From assembly GCF_000764305.2 (NCBI RefSeq), contig NW_025937277.1, positions 6,052 to 70,051 on the forward strand: a DNA stretch of 64,000 nucleotides. Direction: 5' to 3'. This stretch comes from Hyalella azteca (taxonomy: Eukaryota > Arthropoda > Malacostraca > Amphipoda > Hyalellidae). Positions 22,669-35,717 of the stretch are shown here, in pieces. Under the pieces are notes generated by a model that was given only the letters and a program-made list of their open reading frames with translations, did no database searches and had not been told where the DNA came from. Both the position numbers and the translations under genes were made by a program. Position 1 is the stretch's first letter. Each line of letters starts with the position of its first letter.

Positions 22669-23782
22669 ATACACTGTGTATCAAACATCCAGCATAATAC
22701 TTCAAACAAATACAGTATAAGGATGCTGCATCACATATTTCATTATCTTCGTAATATTTCAACATTTTCAGAATACTAAAATAAACATTTTAGTACGATT
22801 TTCAGGTCTTGGTCGAGATAATTTCCTGGTCATTATGTCTTGACGAACGCCATGCCGGAAAAACGCTGTGTTATTCTTATGTTTATTTAATAATAAATAA
22901 TGCGAGTAGTATATTTAATGGCTTATTTAAAAGTATATTTGATAATAACATTGATCGATCTCACCAGATCTCGTTTATACATGAGAATAAAATTATGCAC
23001 AATGCATGGTGAAATATATCTATAATAACATCACCAAGATTTTCAACATATCCAATGATGAAAACATTTTTTATACCTGCAGCAATGTTAAACATGAATA
23101 ATATATTGAGCACCAGCAACAACATGTTATGAAGATCATATTCACAAAGCCTGCATCAATATCTGATAGTTTACACAATATACAATAATACCTAAAATGT
23201 GTAAAAAAGCTATATTTCTGCCAGGCTTTAATCTGATAAAATGATACAGTTTATTTCTTCTTAAATTTTTTGTGCCTTCCGTAATATCGAATATTGATTT
23301 CATTCATCAGGCCTGCAGCAATTTTTAAAATTTTATTTTGTCCATGATATCGGCATATATATGCAGTAATAGTTATACTACCAAGCAAATATTGAACATA
23401 CGAAATCAAAATTTAATATCCTACATAATTAAAATAAATTAAAATCTAAAATGCCTTCGCCATTATTTGATATTAATTTTGTAGAAACCTACGCATCAAT
23501 TTAAGATTTTTCATATTCACAATACGTGCGCCAATGTCTGATAGTTATGGAAATTCTCCCACATAAATTAATATTTTATTTATTGTTTTTAATATTTAAT
23601 ATCCATGCAAATTTACAATTAAAATATGATATTTAATTCCAAACATTTATTTATAATCGCAGCCCTCTGAATAATTGAGGGAAGGTTCGTGCTGAGGGCT
23701 GCGGCGTCGCGTGCTGGCGTGACGCCTGAGCAGCGCTTGTGAGGACCACTTGAGGGAAGCCTTCCCTTAATTCCTTATTGAT
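22669..23782. other. AT-rich stretch, no gene seen
   Basis: No RNA gene, exon or repeat was recognised. A short GC-richer patch lies at 23660-23760. Confidence 0.45.
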
Positions 23783-24052
23783 GGTCTTAACCCTCATCCT
23801 ACCCTCATCCTACCCTCATCCTACCCTCATCCTGCCCTCATCCTACCCTCATCCTACCCTCATCCTACCCTCATCCTACCCTCATCCTACCCTCATCCTA
23901 CCCTCATCCTACCCTCATCCTACCCTCATCCTGCCCTCATCCTGCCCTCATCCTACCCTCATCCTACCCTCATCCTGCCCTCATCCTACCCTCATCCTAC
24001 CCTCATCCTACCCTCATCCTACCTCATCTCACCCTCATCCTACCCTCGGTCA
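23783..24052. repeat. 11-bp minisatellite CTACCCTCATC
   Basis: About 24 near-identical units with occasional CTGCCCTCATC variants. Confidence 0.97.
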
Positions 24053-25463
24053 ACCTCTTAACCATCTGGGAGATGAGTTATCAAAAGCTAAAGGTAGATT
24101 TTTATTTAACTTAAACTTCTAGTTGCGCATAAACAAGTTTTACATGCTTCTTCTTTATCGATTATATAACACTTATCATTCATCAAAATCGCTGCAGTGT
24201 TATTTTTATTGGCCCGCCTAAATGGCCGTCAACTTTCCTGCAATTTTAGGCAATTTCAAGTCAATTGCTACGCGCTTGTTTAAGATGGCAGCGCCCATCA
24301 TTATTTATTTTATAGGCGGCCAATCGGCGGCCAATAAGCGCCTTATCGTCGGGCAACCTTGATACGTCCAAGATGATTTTCAATGCATTATTATTGGTGC
24401 ATAATGATACTTTATAGTCGATGTGATGTCATGGGAGCGGAACAGACGAGATGATTGCTGATTTAAAAATCGAGGGCAACGAATTATATTTTGGTTATTT
24501 CCGCCCCGGCGTGGAAATGATAGAAATGTTCTATAATTCTGGGATTATAGGACACATTAAGAAATATTTAGAATTAAGAAAAACTGGAAGGTATTTGTTT
24601 TTCGTGATAACGTAGATTAAAAAATCGTTTTATGTTGCACGTGGAGGACTTATGATCAATAACTTATTTGCCATGCCCGCATTTTATAAGATTAATTGTC
24701 GATTTTTTTATAAGATTGATTGTAAGATTGATTATAAGATTGTCGGCTCAAACTCATTAAGAAGCAAAAATTAATATCCAAAAATTAGACCAACTTTGTA
24801 CTTTGTCGTACTGAAAGTTCCTGTTACTTATTTCACAGGTTGTCATTTAGAAAAATAAATCAAAAAGGCAAAATATTACATTTCTTTTCCAATTTCTGTT
24901 TCTGAACACACATAAAAATAACAAATAATTCATCACAAGTAATCCGAAAAATACCGTTTGATAATTTAAACTTTACCTGAATTCCTTATCCACTCCTAAA
25001 CTTTCCCACTATTTCAACAAATATATCATCCTAAATCAGCATTCACGGCATGAGCCATATATTAGTTACTTTTTTAAATTCACTAAATCAAAAAAATTAT
25101 CCAATATCATATTACATATGTACTTTATAATAGTTTATTGTGACGGTGGTAGGATGCATCTTCCTCGTAAAACTTTCAGGAATTTTTCACGTTTAGTTTT
25201 CTTAAAAACTTTGTAAGTTTTTCTGAACTTAGTAGGCGTTGACTAGAGCCTCATTAACTCCGTGAGGCTCAAAAGTTGGCTAAGTTCGAGTTGCTTAAGT
25301 TTATTCATTTGCGATGTGCGCTACCTTAGCTTCGCTCCAAAGTTTATCGATGTTTAGAAATTTACAAACTTTTATTGAATAAAATAGGCAGGATTTTTTA
25401 CTGCTTTAATAACGAGCAAAATTGCAGCCGTTATTTAGCGTAAGAAGCGGTGATTACGCTATT
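24053..25463. other. AT-rich stretch, no gene seen
   Basis: Contains several GGCGGCCAAT-like words at 24300-24350 and otherwise unassigned unique sequence. Confidence 0.45.
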
Positions 25464-25527
25464 GAATAATGATAATAATATTAATAATATTATTAAAAAT
25501 AATAATAATAATAATAATAATAATTGT
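25464..25527. repeat. (AAT)n microsatellite
   Basis: AAT-based repeat with imperfect left part. Confidence 0.95.
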
Positions 25528-25724
25528 TAATTATGAAGTCTGGATTGTTTATTTAATCTGATGGATAAAAGTAGCACAATAACCAATTTTTTCATCTATT
25601 GGTTAATAGAGACATAATAATGCTACACAAAATCAAAAAATTATAAATTCTTTCGTGTTCAATATTATTTAACTGTGTGATTATTATATAAAAAATTTAA
25701 TAAATTTTTGAGCAAGCAAGGCAA

Positions 25725-25840
25725 TTATAGCCGGAATTTGGGAGGCAAAATTCAAACAAAAATATTACAGCCGGCGTTTAGGTGGCCATAAGCAAACAAA
25801 AATATTACAGTCGGCGTTTAGGTGGCCAAATATTTACGGT
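25725..25840. repeat. About 45-bp repeat, 2-3 copies
   Basis: CAAACAAAAATATTACAG followed by CCGGCGTTTAGGTGGCC repeats twice, with a third diverged copy on the left. Confidence 0.85.
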
Positions 25841-25925
25841 GCCACCAAGCGTAAAATTTTGACGTGACGCCAATTTTGCGTAATTTCACGCATCGCTGCG
25901 ACGAGCGCCGCCATTGAGGGCAGGA

Positions 25926-26842
25926 ATTGTTATGCCAGTCATTGTTATGCCAGTCATTGTTATGCCAGTCATTGTTATGCCAGTCATTGTTATGCCAGTC
26001 ATTGTTATGCCAGTCATTGTTATGCCAGTCATTGTTATGCCAGTCATTGTTATGCCAGTCATTGTTATGCCAGTCATTGTTATGCCAGTCATTGTTATGC
26101 CAGTCATTGTTATGCCAGTCATTGTTATGCCAGTCATTGTTATGCCAGTCATTGTTATGCCAGTCATTGTTATGCCAGTCATTGTTATGCCAGTCATTGT
26201 TATGCCAGTCATTGTTATGCCAGTCATTGTTATGCCAGTCATTGTTATGCCAGTCATTGTTATGCCAGTCATTGTTATGCCAGTCATTGTTATGCCAGTC
26301 ATTGTTATGCCAGTCATTGTTATGCCAGTCATTGTTATGCCAGTCATTGTTATGCCAGTCATTGTTATGCCAGTCATTGTTATGCCAGTCATTGTTATGC
26401 CAGTCATTGTTATGCCAGTCATTGTTATGCCAGTCATTGTTATGCCAGTCATTGTTATGCCAGTCATTGTTATGCCAGTCATTGTTATGCCAGTCATTGT
26501 TATGCCAGTCATTGTTATGCCAGTCATTGTTATGCCAGTCATTGTTATGCCAGTCATTGTTATGCCAGTCATTGTTATGCCAGTCATTGTTATGCCAGTC
26601 ATTGTTATGCCAGTCATTGTTATGCCAGTCATTGTTATGCCAGTCATTGTTATGCCAGTCATTGTTATGCCAGTCATTGTTATGCCAGTCATTGTTATGC
26701 CAGTCATTGTTATGCCAGTCATTGTTATGCCAGTCATTGTTATGCCAGTCATTGTTATGCCAGTCATTGTTATGCCAGTCATTGTTATGCCAGTCATTGT
26801 TATGCCAGTCATTGTTATGCCAGTCATTGTTATGCCAGTCAT
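25926..26842. repeat. 15-bp minisatellite, 61 identical units
   Basis: ATTGTTATGCCAGTC is repeated 61 times plus two bases with no variant seen. It ends at the N at 26843. Open frames run through it on both strands (MPVIV, LLCQS and MTGIT pentapeptides); these are artefacts of the 15-bp period. Confidence 0.98.
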
Positions 26843-26945
26843 NTATATTATTATTGTTATTATTATTATTATTATTATTTTATTATTATTATTATTATTA
26901 TTAGTAGTAATAGTATCATTATTATTCATATTTTTATTATTAATA
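26843..26945. repeat. Gap base and (ATT)n microsatellite
   Basis: A single N at 26843 is followed by ATT/TTA repeats. The complementary AAT repeat lies on the other side of the 15-bp array at 25464. Confidence 0.93.
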
Positions 26946-27700
26946 TCATAAACATATTACAGTATTGTATCACATATTGTATCAGTATTGTATTGATGCT
27001 GCTATGCGAGGGAAAGTGTATAATGGAAAGATGCTTATTCTTTTTATATTCGATTTGTTGTATTAAATTTCTGCTCAATTTAGCTCGCAATTAGAATTTG
27101 TTCTTACCTTTCATCTTTGCTATTATTTTTATATAATTGTTTACACATTTCTTTAACATAACACAAGAACAATATTAGACTTAATGAATACGTATACTCT
27201 ATTACCACCTTATTTATATATAGACATGGGTGGCTAATATAGTATATACACACATATATGTAAAAAATACTATTTAATCATTCTTTTCGTACCATCAAAC
27301 AACAAAAACAACTACGAAAACATAGACAGCAACATCGACAATAACAACAACTGCGAAAACAAAGAAGAGGTAATACAACATATATGCATACGAATGAAAT
27401 GAAATTAAAACAGGAGAACAGCAATATGAGAAAAATAAAAGAACAGGTAGATAAGATAAATAGAAAAAAGATAACAATAAATAGCAATACGATAAAAACA
27501 GCAAGATAACAATAAGAAAAAATTTACATGATAACAATAAGATTCAAGCAACAAGATGAAAATACGACAACAATACGATAACAATAAGCTAAAACAGCAA
27601 GATAACAATAAGACAAAGATAACAGGAGGGGCGCGGGTTGTTATCGCCAGGTCACGTCGCCAGCACCGCAGGCACGACCGCCCGCACCGGGGCAAACAAC
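26946..27700. other. AT-rich then A/ACA-rich stretch
   Basis: Bases 27290-27620 contain degenerate ACAACAA and AGATAACAATAAG units, a decayed tandem repeat. No gene seen. Confidence 0.5.
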
Positions 27701-28190
27701 CCCTGACGAGGGGGGGAGGGGAGGGGAGAGAGGGAGTGGAGGGGTGATAAGTGAGGAGGGACTGCTTGTATGAAAAGGGGAATGGAGGGAGGTGGATAGG
27801 TGAGGAGGGAGAGGGGGAGTGGGAGGTATGGAATGGAGGTGAAGGAGGGAGTGGATGAGGGAGGAGAAGTGAGATGAGAGTGGGGTGTGGAGGAGGAAGT
27901 GGAGGGGTGAATAAATGTGGAATAAGGGGAGGGGGCGTTGGAAGTATAGAGGGGAGGTGAAGCGGGAGCGTGGAGGAGGGTGGAGAAGTGAGGAGGGAGT
28001 GGAGAGTGGTGAATAATTGAAGAGGGAATGAGGGGAAGGGTTGTACGGAGGGGAAGTAGAGGCGTGAAGTAGAGGAGTGGAGAGTGGATGGGTATGGAGG
28101 GAAAGAGTGGAGGAAAGGTTTGAGTGCAAGGAAGGAGAGGGTGGAGGGCGGGGAGGGAGTTGAGGGAGAGAAAGAGGGAAGGATGAAATC
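27701..28190. repeat. Polypurine (GGAG-rich) tract
   Basis: Nearly 490 bp of GA-rich plus strand with GGGAGGG, GTGGAGG and GAAGTGGAG units. The minus-strand frames are proline/serine-rich low complexity, not genes. Confidence 0.85.
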
Positions 28191-28224
28191 TTATCCTCTT
28201 CCCGAAGATCCTCTGCGCCATGAT

Positions 28225-28840
28225 GAACCACAAGTAATAAAGATCTAAACAGATCCTGCCCGTCTGAACGATTAATTATCAAAGATCTAGGCAGATCTTA
28301 GCCGTCTGGACGATTAACTAACAAAGATCTAGGCAGATCTTAGCCGTCTGGACGATTAACTAACAAAGATCTAGGCAGATCCTTCCCGTCGAGACGATAA
28401 ATTAACAAAGATCTAGGCAGATCTTCCCCGTCCGGACACTACATTGAAAAAAATTCTGTCGTATTCTCGGCACCTGGACGATAAATCGTAAAAAATCTAG
28501 GCAGATCCTCCCGTCCGGACGATTAACTAACAAATATCTAGGCAGATCCTGCCCGTTTGGACGATTAATTAACAAATATCTAGGCAGATCCTACCCGTTT
28601 GGACGATTAACTAACAAATATCTAGGCAGATCCTCCCGTCCGGACGATTAACTAACAAATATCTAGGCAGATCCTACCCGTTCGGACGATTAATTTCCAA
28701 AGATCTAGCCAAATCCTCAGCGTCTGGACAATACATATAAAAAAATCCTGTCATATTCTAGGCACCGGGAAGATAAATCGGAAAAAAATCTAGGCAGATC
28801 TTCCGGCAGGTCTGAAAAAGATCCCGCAGGATCGGGCTAG
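28225..28840. repeat. 41-bp minisatellite with paired AGATCT palindromes
   Basis: About 14 units containing AAAGATCTAGGCAGATC and GTCTGGACGATTAACTAAC. AGATCT occurs twice per unit in the best copies; later copies decay to AAATATCTAGG. Confidence 0.92.
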
Positions 28841-29873
28841 ATTTTTTTCGCTCGTTCCGGGGCAAGTATTGGACGGCGGCACCCGATATCGGCAAGAGTT
28901 CTTCTAATTTGGCTTTCTTTGCCCGAGAGGAGTAGTAATTGGGGTAATTAATTAGTTCTTAGGGTAATTATGGTGGTCATGAGGCGTAATGTACTTGTTT
29001 TTCGTTTTTTTATAGATTTTTTTTAATTACAGGCTTGGTTTTAAGTAAATTGCGAAGTGAAGAGAATTTTGGTCGGTAACGTGTACACGGTGTGTGCTCG
29101 TTGGTAACGTGTACACGGTCTGTCCACATTAAGAATTTACACATTCACTTTATTTACAGTAGGCATCTCTGCTATACTGTAATGCTATTGCGATGTTGAA
29201 ATAGACTGGTTATAGTGTTTTCTATGCATAGAAAAGGAATAAACTAAACCCCCCCACAGTCCAGGACCCCAGGTCACCCCCTCCATCCCCCTCCTCCCCA
29301 GGGGTCACTAAAACACAGAAATTCAGAGCAGGTGCGGCCAGGGCAGCGCGTGCAGGGAGGGCCGGCAATGTCTTTTTTCCATTAGGAACACAACTTCTTC
29401 TGCACAGTCTGAATAAAAAGTTTAAATTGTGAATGAAGAGTTATTTTTACAATTTGAATTATTAATAAAGAGTTATTTGTACGAATAAAAATTGATAAAT
29501 TAAGAACAAAATAGTATACGTTATGAAAAAAGGTATAAGTTATTAAATTGGAAAGTCGTACATTAATAATATAAAAGGCAAACAATCTTAATAAAATTTA
29601 TTACGAATAAAAAGTTTTTATCTATTTCTAAAAAGCAAAAAATTACCCGTCCTGATTCGACGTGTTTATTAATAACATAGAATGTGTATTATGACAATGC
29701 AAGAATTCTCATGAAAATAACGCTGAAGCAAACAAAGGTGAAGCAATGATTAAGTAAAGGAATATTTTTGGCATTAAACAATATTTAGAAAAAATTTGAC
29801 GCAATAACATCCTGTTATAATTTGGAAGTATAACAGGATGGCTATAACAGATCTCGGAGAAATGTGCGAGACT
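28841..29873. other. Spacer with a short duplicated palindrome and a C-rich patch
   Basis: GGTAACGTGTACACGG occurs twice at 29074-29118 (core palindrome CGTGTACACG). A C-rich patch lies at 29248-29315. The rest is AT-rich without a gene. Confidence 0.5.
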
Positions 29874-30004
29874 TTGTCTAGATTGCAATACATATTTTTT
29901 GTGCCTGTATAGGTCGTTTTGACCCATTTTGGCAAACTGAAGGGGGGCATATTTCCAGTCTCAGCTCATGCTTTTGGCAAGCAAGTGTGTCTGTATTTGG
30001 ATAA
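29874..30004 (+). mobile_element. MITE of the 113-bp family (131-bp copy)
   Basis: It starts TTGTCTAGATTGCAATAC after GCGAGACT and ends CTGTATTTGGATAA, matching the family ends. The central palindrome is GGTCGTTTTGACC (29912-29924), one mismatch from GGTCAnnnTGACC. Confidence 0.65.
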
Positions 30005-30169
30005 TATGGGCAGATGGCCATTTATTTTTAATAATAAATTTTTAATAATAAATAATATGGTCATATATTTTTATCAGTGAATATTGTATTATGGAAAGCT
30101 TTTCGCAATAAAAGTAAAGATTTTCAGTAACTGCTACCCTAAAATGCATCGCTGAAAACGCGGAAGAGC

Positions 30170-30312
30170 TCGAATGGTCTTACTGGTTGTAATGGTTTTA
30201 ATGGTTGTAATGGTCTTACTGGTTGTAATGGTTTTAATGGTTGTAATGGCCTTACTGGTTGTAATGGTCATAATGGTTGTAATGGACTTAATGTTTATAA
30301 CGGTTCAATGTT
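30170..30312. repeat. 18/36-bp minisatellite
   Basis: GGTTGTAATGGTTTTAAT and GGTTGTAATGGTCTTACT alternate, about eight units. Confidence 0.93.
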
Positions 30313-31124
30313 TTTTTCAGCCCAACGGTTCTCTTAAATCCCTTGGAAGCGAATTACGCCCGCGGGAATGGCCGGCGTACGGCGCGTAAGTGTCGACGTA
30401 ATGCGTATACGCGACTGCAGGAGAGACGGAATGTCGATATAAATGTTGAAAAAATTAACGGGAAAAAGTATGAAAAAGAGAAGTTGAAATGATGATTAGT
30501 GTGTAAGGGACTGGGGAAAAAGTGGTACATAATTATATAAAAAGCGATGAAAATTATTGAAAATTGAGGAAAAGATGATTCGGCTTTTACTAGGAAATTA
30601 TTTTGGATAAAAAAATTACATAAAATTATTTATTTAAAAATATACTTGCTGCAGAGAAATTGCTTTAATAATATAATTACTTTTTCCTAATAATTTTATT
30701 ATGATAATATGAATAAGAATATATGGATATAGTATGTGAAGGGGTGAAGCAAGGTATGTTCAAGTAACATTTTCGGTTACTATTGGAAGGGGAAAGTAGC
30801 GAAAGACAAGCTGGTTGAAATTTGAAAAATTTACATTGTGAAGGGTCGAATGTTACTTATAACGAAAGTAAGGTGATGCTAAAAAAGTGTCCGCCTAAAC
30901 ATCAAAAGCTTATTTTGAATGATTGTAGTCAAATTTTAATGAAAAAATGAAAAAAATTCTTGCAGAATTTAGGAAATAAACTTGGAAAACCCCAGAAAAA
31001 ATAATTTTGAGAAATGGAATAAAAGTGGAAAATAACACCGTAAAAGTTAGACAAAAGTAAATAAAAGCAGCTTTATAAATCAAGACAAGTTCGTTAAAAA
31101 AGTTGTATAAAAATGAATTTATAA
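30313..31124. other. Purine-rich AT spacer, no gene seen
   Basis: A-rich plus strand, with no recognised feature. Confidence 0.4.
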
Positions 31125-31710
31125 GAAATATGGCATTCATTTTATAAAATTAAATAATAAATAGTTTTATAAAAATGAGTTTTTTCTAAGATATATGGCA
31201 TTCAATTTAAAAAATTAAGTAATAAAAAGTTTAATAAAAATGAATTTTTTCCAAGAAATATGGTATTCATTTTATAAAATTAAATAATAAATAGTTTATG
31301 CAAATGAATTTTTTCTAAGAAATATGGCATTCAATTAATAAAATCAAGTAATAAATAGTTTTATAAAAATAATGTATTTTCCAAGAAATATGAAATTCAT
31401 TTTATAAAAATTAAATAATAAATAGTTTTATAAAAATGATTTTTTCTAAGAAATATGTCATTCATTTTATAAAATTAAATAATAAATAGTTTTATAAAAA
31501 TGATTTTTTCTAAGAAATATAGCATTCATTTTATAAAACTGAATAATAAATAGTTTTATAAAAATGATTTTTTTCTAAGAAATATGCCATTCATTTTATA
31601 AAATTAAATAATAAATCATTTTATGCAAATGAATTTTTTCCAAGAAATATGGCATTCATTTTATAAAATTAAATAATAAATAGTTTTATAAAAATGAATT
31701 TTTATAAGAA
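31125..31710. repeat. 60-64-bp AT-rich minisatellite, about 9-10 copies
   Basis: Units contain TTCATTTTATAAAATTAAAT, AATAAATAGTTTTATAAAAA and TTTTTTCTAAGAAATATGGC. Confidence 0.92.
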
Positions 31711-31900
31711 ATATGACCAAACATCGTGCCGACAAGTTGAAGAAATTTATGAAGGAAAGAGACAGGTTCCTACCGCAGCGACCGCGTCCTGAGATGATGG
31801 TGCTTTTAGTGCGGCTTTGGAGCCGCCATTACTGCGTCGTTGTCTCACAAACACAGTCGGATATTCGCGCGCCTCTTAAAGCGTCGTCAAAAAAACAGCC
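31711..31900. other. GC-richer single-copy patch
   Basis: A 63-codon plus-strand frame starts at 31713 (MTKHRADKLKKFMKERDRFL...). It is charged and protein-like at its start but has no recognised family, no splice signals I trust and a position between two arrays. Possibly an exon relic. Confidence 0.2.
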
Positions 31901-31904
31901 ATAA

Positions 31905-32490
31905 CCCGCTCGTCATTTCTACCGTTAAAACGCCTATGAGCTGAAAATCGTACTGAGCAGCCGTTAAACTCCGCATGAACTGCCGTTAAAACGACGCATG
32001 ACCGTCCATTAAAACGGTGCATGAGCCGGGGACTGTACTGAGCGGCCGTTGTAACGCAGCATGACCTGTCGGTAAAACTGTGCGTGAGCAGGAGACTGTA
32101 CTGAGCGGCCGTTGTAACGCAGCATGACCGCCCGTTAAAACGACGCATGACCGTCCGTTAAAACGACGCATGACCGTCCGTTAAAACGGTGCATGAGCAA
32201 AAAACTGTACTAAGCTGCTGTTAAACTCCACACGAACTGACGTTAAAACGCAGCATGACCTGTCGGTAAAACGGCCCATGAGCTGGAAACCGTACTGAGC
32301 AGCTGTTAAATTCCGCATAAACTGCCGTTAAAACGGCACACGAACAGGGGACTGTACTGAGTAGCCGTACAACGCAGCATGACCAGCCGTTAAAACGGTG
32401 CGTTAGCAGGGGACTGTACTGAGCAGCCGTTAAAACGCAGTACGACCTGCCGTTAAAACAGTGCATTAGCAGGGACTGTACTGAACAGGG
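31905..32490. repeat. About 30/62-bp degenerate minisatellite
   Basis: ACTGTACTGAGCGGCCGTTG and GCATGACCGTCCGTTAAAAC segments recur in variable order across about ten units. Confidence 0.88.
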
Positions 32491-33424
32491 CTGCGGTTAA
32501 AATAATAATACATGCATGGTATCCTGGAGAGTTCCTGCATGGTATCCACGCGAGTACCTCATTTAATCAATGTAAACAGTTGTCTTCTTACCCTCATAAT
32601 TACCTGCAAGGTATATGCGGAATGGAATTCTTTGACATTAGGCTTAGGGTAAACATTTTTGTGTAGTATTAAAGCTAATTTACTTTAACAGGGTATATTC
32701 AACCAACATAACATGGCTAAATAGTGTGAAGTAACCACAAATAAATGGTCAACCACAATACGTGACCAATAGGGTATATTCAACCTCCATAGAAGAGCAG
32801 GTTACCTGTCACTAACATATCTCATTGAGCTGACAAAAGCTGACTACGGTCAGCCTCGAGCTGGGCTTAGAGAGGAATAACAAATATCATAATATCCAAT
32901 GCAGAACTCTTATATCATTTTTATTAGCACAAAAATATGAAAAATTGCTAACACAATTATTACTTCCAATAACGGGTAAATCCGAAGACAATCATTGTGG
33001 AGTTAGTTAAATATTAGGAGCAAAATCCGTGTATTTTTCAGCTACATTTGTATACAATCATTTTTCGGCTACCGCGTATTTCATGCTTTGGAGCTTGTAA
33101 ATATTTCCAGAATATCATCCATGAGTTGTTTCCTTAGATTTTTCGGGTATCATATTTTAAAATATAATATGATTTAAAAGCAAGTAATCGCGTCGTATAT
33201 TCACCGTACGTCCATTACAACGTTAAACAGTTAAGAAAATTATAGTTGTATGAAATATGAAGAAAATCAACTTAAATTTACACGAAATAATCTACAAAAT
33301 AAATATTGAGAAAACTGAGCAATGAACATGAAAACCAATAGATTTCCAGTTTCATGTTGATAAAAACTGTAAGCGTTATTAGGGCAAGGTTCCATTCACT
33401 TCTTCTCGACTACTGATAACTCAG
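32491..33424. other. AT-rich spacer, no gene seen
   Basis: Contains a twofold AGGGTATATTCAACC (32692 and 32771) and a twofold TGCATGGTATCC. No gene. Confidence 0.5.
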
Positions 33425-33515
33425 AACCCCAGCGTTGACAAAGAATCACGAAGTGTTGACAAAAAATTCCAGCGTAGACAGAAAAACACAGTGTTGACAA
33501 AGAACCACGGTGTCC
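33425..33515. repeat. About 20-bp repeat, 4 diverged copies
   Basis: GTGTTGACAAAGAACCACG-like units. Confidence 0.8.
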
Positions 33516-34309
33516 ATTTGTATGTCTGATCACCGTGCATCAATCCTCCATTATTAATACATCAACCCTATATAAACATTCGTCAATCACAACATCACCC
33601 AACAGCAACCCTTAAACTTAAAATAAACAAGATAATTTATATTTTTCCTCGAGTGTAGTCTTGTTTAAAGCAAATCTTCAGTGAAAATAATTACTGGTCA
33701 TTAAATGTAAATATTTTGCTTTTCAACGTGCGCATATAATGAATAACGGATACGCTGCGCATTTTTTTAAAGTAAATACCGCGGTATTTCTGCGCGCAGT
33801 TCAGATGTTTTAATCAGCACGTTAATCGCGGGTAGCTCTGACGGGGACATGATAATCAGGACCCTGATCAATATTAATTAATTAAGTGATAAATTGTCCC
33901 GGAGTTTGCCGGCTGCCTGTGGCATCTCAAAATATTGACTTTTTTCAGTTTTTTTTTCAGTCAGTTTTCGCATGGACTTTTACTTATTCGTTAAAATTGT
34001 TTCAAAATATAAGATAATTGATTATTTTCTAAAAATTCGAAAAGTGTTGTTGAAGCACCAAGACTTTCAATAATTTTTATTCAAACGCCAATAGTGTTCA
34101 GAATTTGAAAAAGGTACATTTCGTCAACTTATTAAGCGTTAAATTAAGATCGGTAATTATGGTAAAAAAAATTCGCGTGAAACATTAATGAATTTAAGGT
34201 ATAAGTTCACCTAAAATATTGTAAATTGTTTAAAGTATTGCTCACCCAGAACATAAATTTCTGCATAGCTTCATTGCAAGAATTTCATATGAAATTATCA
34301 TTCGCTTTC
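33516..34309. other. AT-rich spacer, no gene seen
   Basis: No supported feature. Confidence 0.4.
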
Positions 34310-34534
34310 TTACCATTTACTGGGATGAATGTACAGTTGAACCCTTCTCGAACATAAATCATCATTTTCATCAGTCACTTCATCATAACTAACATAAAAA
34401 AACTCCCCCTGGCACTCATGAATATTATGAATATGTTTCTTGACATATAATAAATGTACTTGTGTTTTACAATATCCATGGATGAGTGGAGTCAACAAAT
34501 AATCGTTATTCTCAAGGACCACATAAATGAACAT
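34310..34534 (-). CDS. Possible internal exon, unassigned
   Basis: The minus-strand frame of 74 residues has mixed, protein-like composition (YLLTPLIHGYCKTQVHLLYV, then ECQGEFFYVSYDEVTDENDD). Its end, AAATG followed by GTAAGAAAG, is a good splice donor that overlaps the TAA stop. The 5' boundary is not clear because the 26-bp array begins at about 34540. No family is recognised and AT-rich chance frames of this length do occur, so this is a low-confidence candidate. Confidence 0.2.
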   Translation of the reverse strand: MFIYVVLENNDYLLTPLIHGYCKTQVHLLYVKKHIHNIHECQGEFFYVSYDEVTDENDDLCSRRVQLYIHPSKW

Positions 34535-34539
34535 TGTGA

Positions 34540-35033
34540 GAATCCTTCATTATAACCTTTTTTGAGGATCCTTCATTATAATCTTTTGAGGTAATCCTCC
34601 ATTCTAACCCTTTGTGAGAATTCTCAGTTATAACCTTTTGTGAGAATCATTCATTATAACCTTTTGCAAAGATCCTTCATTATAACCTTTTGTGAGAATC
34701 CTCCATTCTAACTTTTTATGAGGATCATTCATTATAACCTTTTGTGGTCATCCTTCATTATAATCTTTTGTGAAGATCCTTCATTATAACATTTTTTGAG
34801 AATTCTCTATTATAACTTTTTTGAGAATCCTTCATTATATTTTTTTGTGAGAATCCTTCATTATAACCTTTTGTGAGGATCCTTCATTATAACCTTTTGT
34901 GAGGATCCTTCATTATAACCTTTTGTGAGGATCCTTCATTATAACCTTTTGTGAGAATCCTCCATTCTAACTTTTTATGAGGATCCTTCATTATAACCTT
35001 TTGTGAGAATCCTTCATTATAATCTTTTATCCT
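34540..35033. repeat. 26-bp minisatellite, about 19 copies
   Basis: AATCCTTCATTATAACCTTT plus TGTGAG units, diverged on the left and more regular towards 34860-35020. Confidence 0.95.
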
Positions 35034-35700
35034 GCCGCTGTTAACGGCCACTGCTCCTGCCTAATTGAAAGGGAGAACTGAGCAAAAGACTCGGCGAATA
35101 TTTCGTTTGAATAGAAAAACCACTTCATTAAAATTTTTGATTGGAATCAATTTTGTCACTGTTGTAAAGAGCGAAAAGTTTAATAAATAATTTAAAATAT
35201 TTATCAAAGAAAACAAGAATAAAGGAAATGGTTTTTTACCACTAACGACTGTCTTGGATTTATATTTGGTGCGCGTTTAGTTTAGTTTGAAAGATATATT
35301 CATTTAAAAACATGATTGCTATTACAATACAAAGTTGATTAATTAGAATAATTGTTTGAAACTAGAAAATTCAATTAATAAAATAATTTTCTTTAATAAT
35401 CTACTTGGATTCATAAATAAATTACATGTATTTGAAAGATTTTAAAATTTTTAATTTTTTTATTTTTCATTGACATTTCCAGTTTAAACATTTCCAATTA
35501 TTAAACATTTCCAATGTTTAATAGAAAATATTTAGAAACAGCTGCTTAGATTTTAAATGCCGTTTAAGTCAGCATTCATACAAGTTGAAATAATTAATTA
35601 AACGAAATACGAATATTGCAGAAATTTTTTTATTTCTAAGTGATGACAAAATACGAATTTAAACTAGATTTCAGTCAGTATAAATACAATATAATCGCAC
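35034..35700. other. AT-rich spacer, no gene seen
   Basis: No supported feature. Confidence 0.4.
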
Positions 35701-35717
35701 AGAGGAAAGTACAATAT

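Noticed and set aside
25886..26951. Open frames of 325-347 codons through the 15-bp array on both strands
   Set aside because: Pure pentapeptide repeats open in several frames because the period is a multiple of three and the unit lacks stops; no coding bias or unique sequence.
27641..28282. Proline/serine-rich frames of 193-213 codons on the minus strand
   Set aside because: Translation of the polypurine tract; low complexity in every frame.
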